A stretch of 64,000 nucleotides of DNA, from assembly GCF_044466355.1 (NCBI RefSeq), contig NZ_JBITMQ010000009.1, positions 186,001 through 250,000 on the forward strand, read 5' to 3'. The notes under the pieces were generated by a model. The model made no database searches, was not told where the DNA came from, and saw only the letters and a list, made by a program, of their open reading frames with translations. A program made the position numbers and the translations under genes. The DNA comes from Actinophytocola sp044466355. Lineage in GTDB: Bacteria > Actinomycetota > Actinomycetes > Mycobacteriales > Pseudonocardiaceae. This document shows, piece by piece, positions 63,539 through 64,000 of the stretch. Position 1 is the first letter of the stretch; each line of letters begins with the position of its first letter.

Positions 63539-64000
63539 TCAGTCGTCCATGTTCAGCAGGTACCGGCCGAAGTGCGGCACCGTGAACGCGATGCGGCCGC
63601 GTTCGGCCGAGAAGATCAGGCCCTTCTTGATGAGGCTGTCGCGGGCCGGGGACAGGGACGACGGCTTCCTGCCCAGGTGGGAGGCGATGTCCGCCGTGGC
63701 CGCGCCCTCGTCGGTCTTGCCCTTCGTCAGCTCGGCCATGGCGCGCAGGTACTCGCGTTCCGCGGGGGTCGCTCGTTCGTAGCGGGAGCCGAAGAAACCG
63801 ACCGCCAGCTCCGCCTCCGCTTCCGGGGCGGCCACGGCGACGTCCTCCGCGGTGATCGGGTCGCTCGGGGCCGCGTCCCACGCCGCCTTGCCGTACGCCT
63901 GGATGAAGTACGGGTAGCCGCCCGCCGCGTCGAACAGGGCGTCCAGGGCCTCGTCCGTGATGCCCGCGTCCTCACGGGCGATCGGGGCGACCACCGCCTG
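63539..64000 (-). CDS. AAA-type ATP-binding protein, C-terminal part (gene runs off the right edge)
   Basis: The last 153 codons are visible, ending at TGA 63539. The segment GITDEALDALFDAAGGYPYFIQAYGKAAWD is the typical post-sensor helical region of small AAA/Orc1-like ATPases. It is followed by a winged helix (RATPAEREYLRAMAEL, ATADIASHLGRKPSSLSPARDSLIKKGLI, ERGRIAFTVPHFGRYL). The Walker motifs must lie beyond the window. The role could be DNA- or signal-related; it cannot be decided from this part. Confidence 0.75.
   Translation of the reverse strand, partial: QAVVAPIAREDAGITDEALDALFDAAGGYPYFIQAYGKAAWDAAPSDPITAEDVAVAAPEAEAELAVGFFGSRYERATPAEREYLRAMAELTKGKTDEGAATADIASHLGRKPSSLSPARDSLIKKGLIFSAERGRIAFTVPHFGRYLLNMDD

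Overview
The window is high-GC DNA with GTG and ATG starts, dense operons, XRE/DUF5753 and DUF397 regulators, a BTAD-type regulator, EspG- and DUF3558-type proteins, and an HspR-controlled dnaK operon. These point to a mycelial actinobacterium, most likely Pseudonocardiaceae (Lentzea/Saccharothrix/Actinosynnema/Amycolatopsis-like). Genus assignment is inference; no rRNA is present. One tRNA (Gly, anticodon CCC) is present. I see no CRISPR array, prophage or intact insertion sequence.

Layout. 1-5.9 kb: 5' part of a GH76 enzyme, a molybdopterin oxidoreductase, an XRE/DUF5753 regulator with a convergent DUF397 protein, a BTAD regulator, a TrmH-type RNA methyltransferase and a DUF2784 membrane protein. 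6-9.1 kb: pyrE, a scramblase-like protein, an SDR and a membrane protein. 9.1-13.6 kb: GntR regulator + ABC ATPase + permease operon, then an exported hydrolase made of two tandem copies. 13.6-23.7 kb: heat-shock block (clpB; dnaK-grpE-dnaJ-hspR) marked by three HAIR operators, and enclosing a PPOX protein, a flavohemoprotein and a VapBC pair. 23.7-31.8 kb: DUF4097 lipoprotein, MFS exporter, dcd, tRNA-Gly, methyltransferase + UvrA-like ATPase, VOC + AraC, DUF4304, orphan LuxR regulator. 31.8-45.6 kb: fadE5-like acyl-CoA dehydrogenase, GlsB, VanW, GroES-like protein, beta-helix membrane protein, polar amino acid ABC importer, GH63-like glycosidase, EspG-like protein. 45.6-53.4 kb: MFS, ADP-ribosylglycohydrolase, M20 peptidase, and the E1alpha-E1beta-E2 operon of a 2-oxoacid dehydrogenase. 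53.4-62.5 kb: DUF3558 lipoprotein, a WXG-like pair, SCP2 protein, TetR, MarR/EamA, then htdX-fabG4 divergent from fadA2. 62.5-64 kb: a repeat-rich noncoding stretch, a 48-aa small protein, and the 3' end of an ATPase gene.

How parts work together. The clearest regulatory finding is a 16-bp TetR-type palindrome (nyTACYSRCGRGTARS-like) found twice before fadE5, once between the SCP2 gene and a TetR gene, and once between fabG4 and fadA2. It suggests that the TetR controls a dispersed fatty-acid beta-oxidation regulon. HspR and its HAIR sites link clpB to the dnaK operon. A MarR repressor faces an EamA exporter across three phased operator copies. Three DnaA boxes spaced exactly 21 bp apart lie upstream of clpB, away from any dnaA gene. 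The 62.54-63.16 kb stretch holds a 141-bp inverted-repeat element, a tandem direct repeat and further hairpins, and is the least explained DNA in the window.
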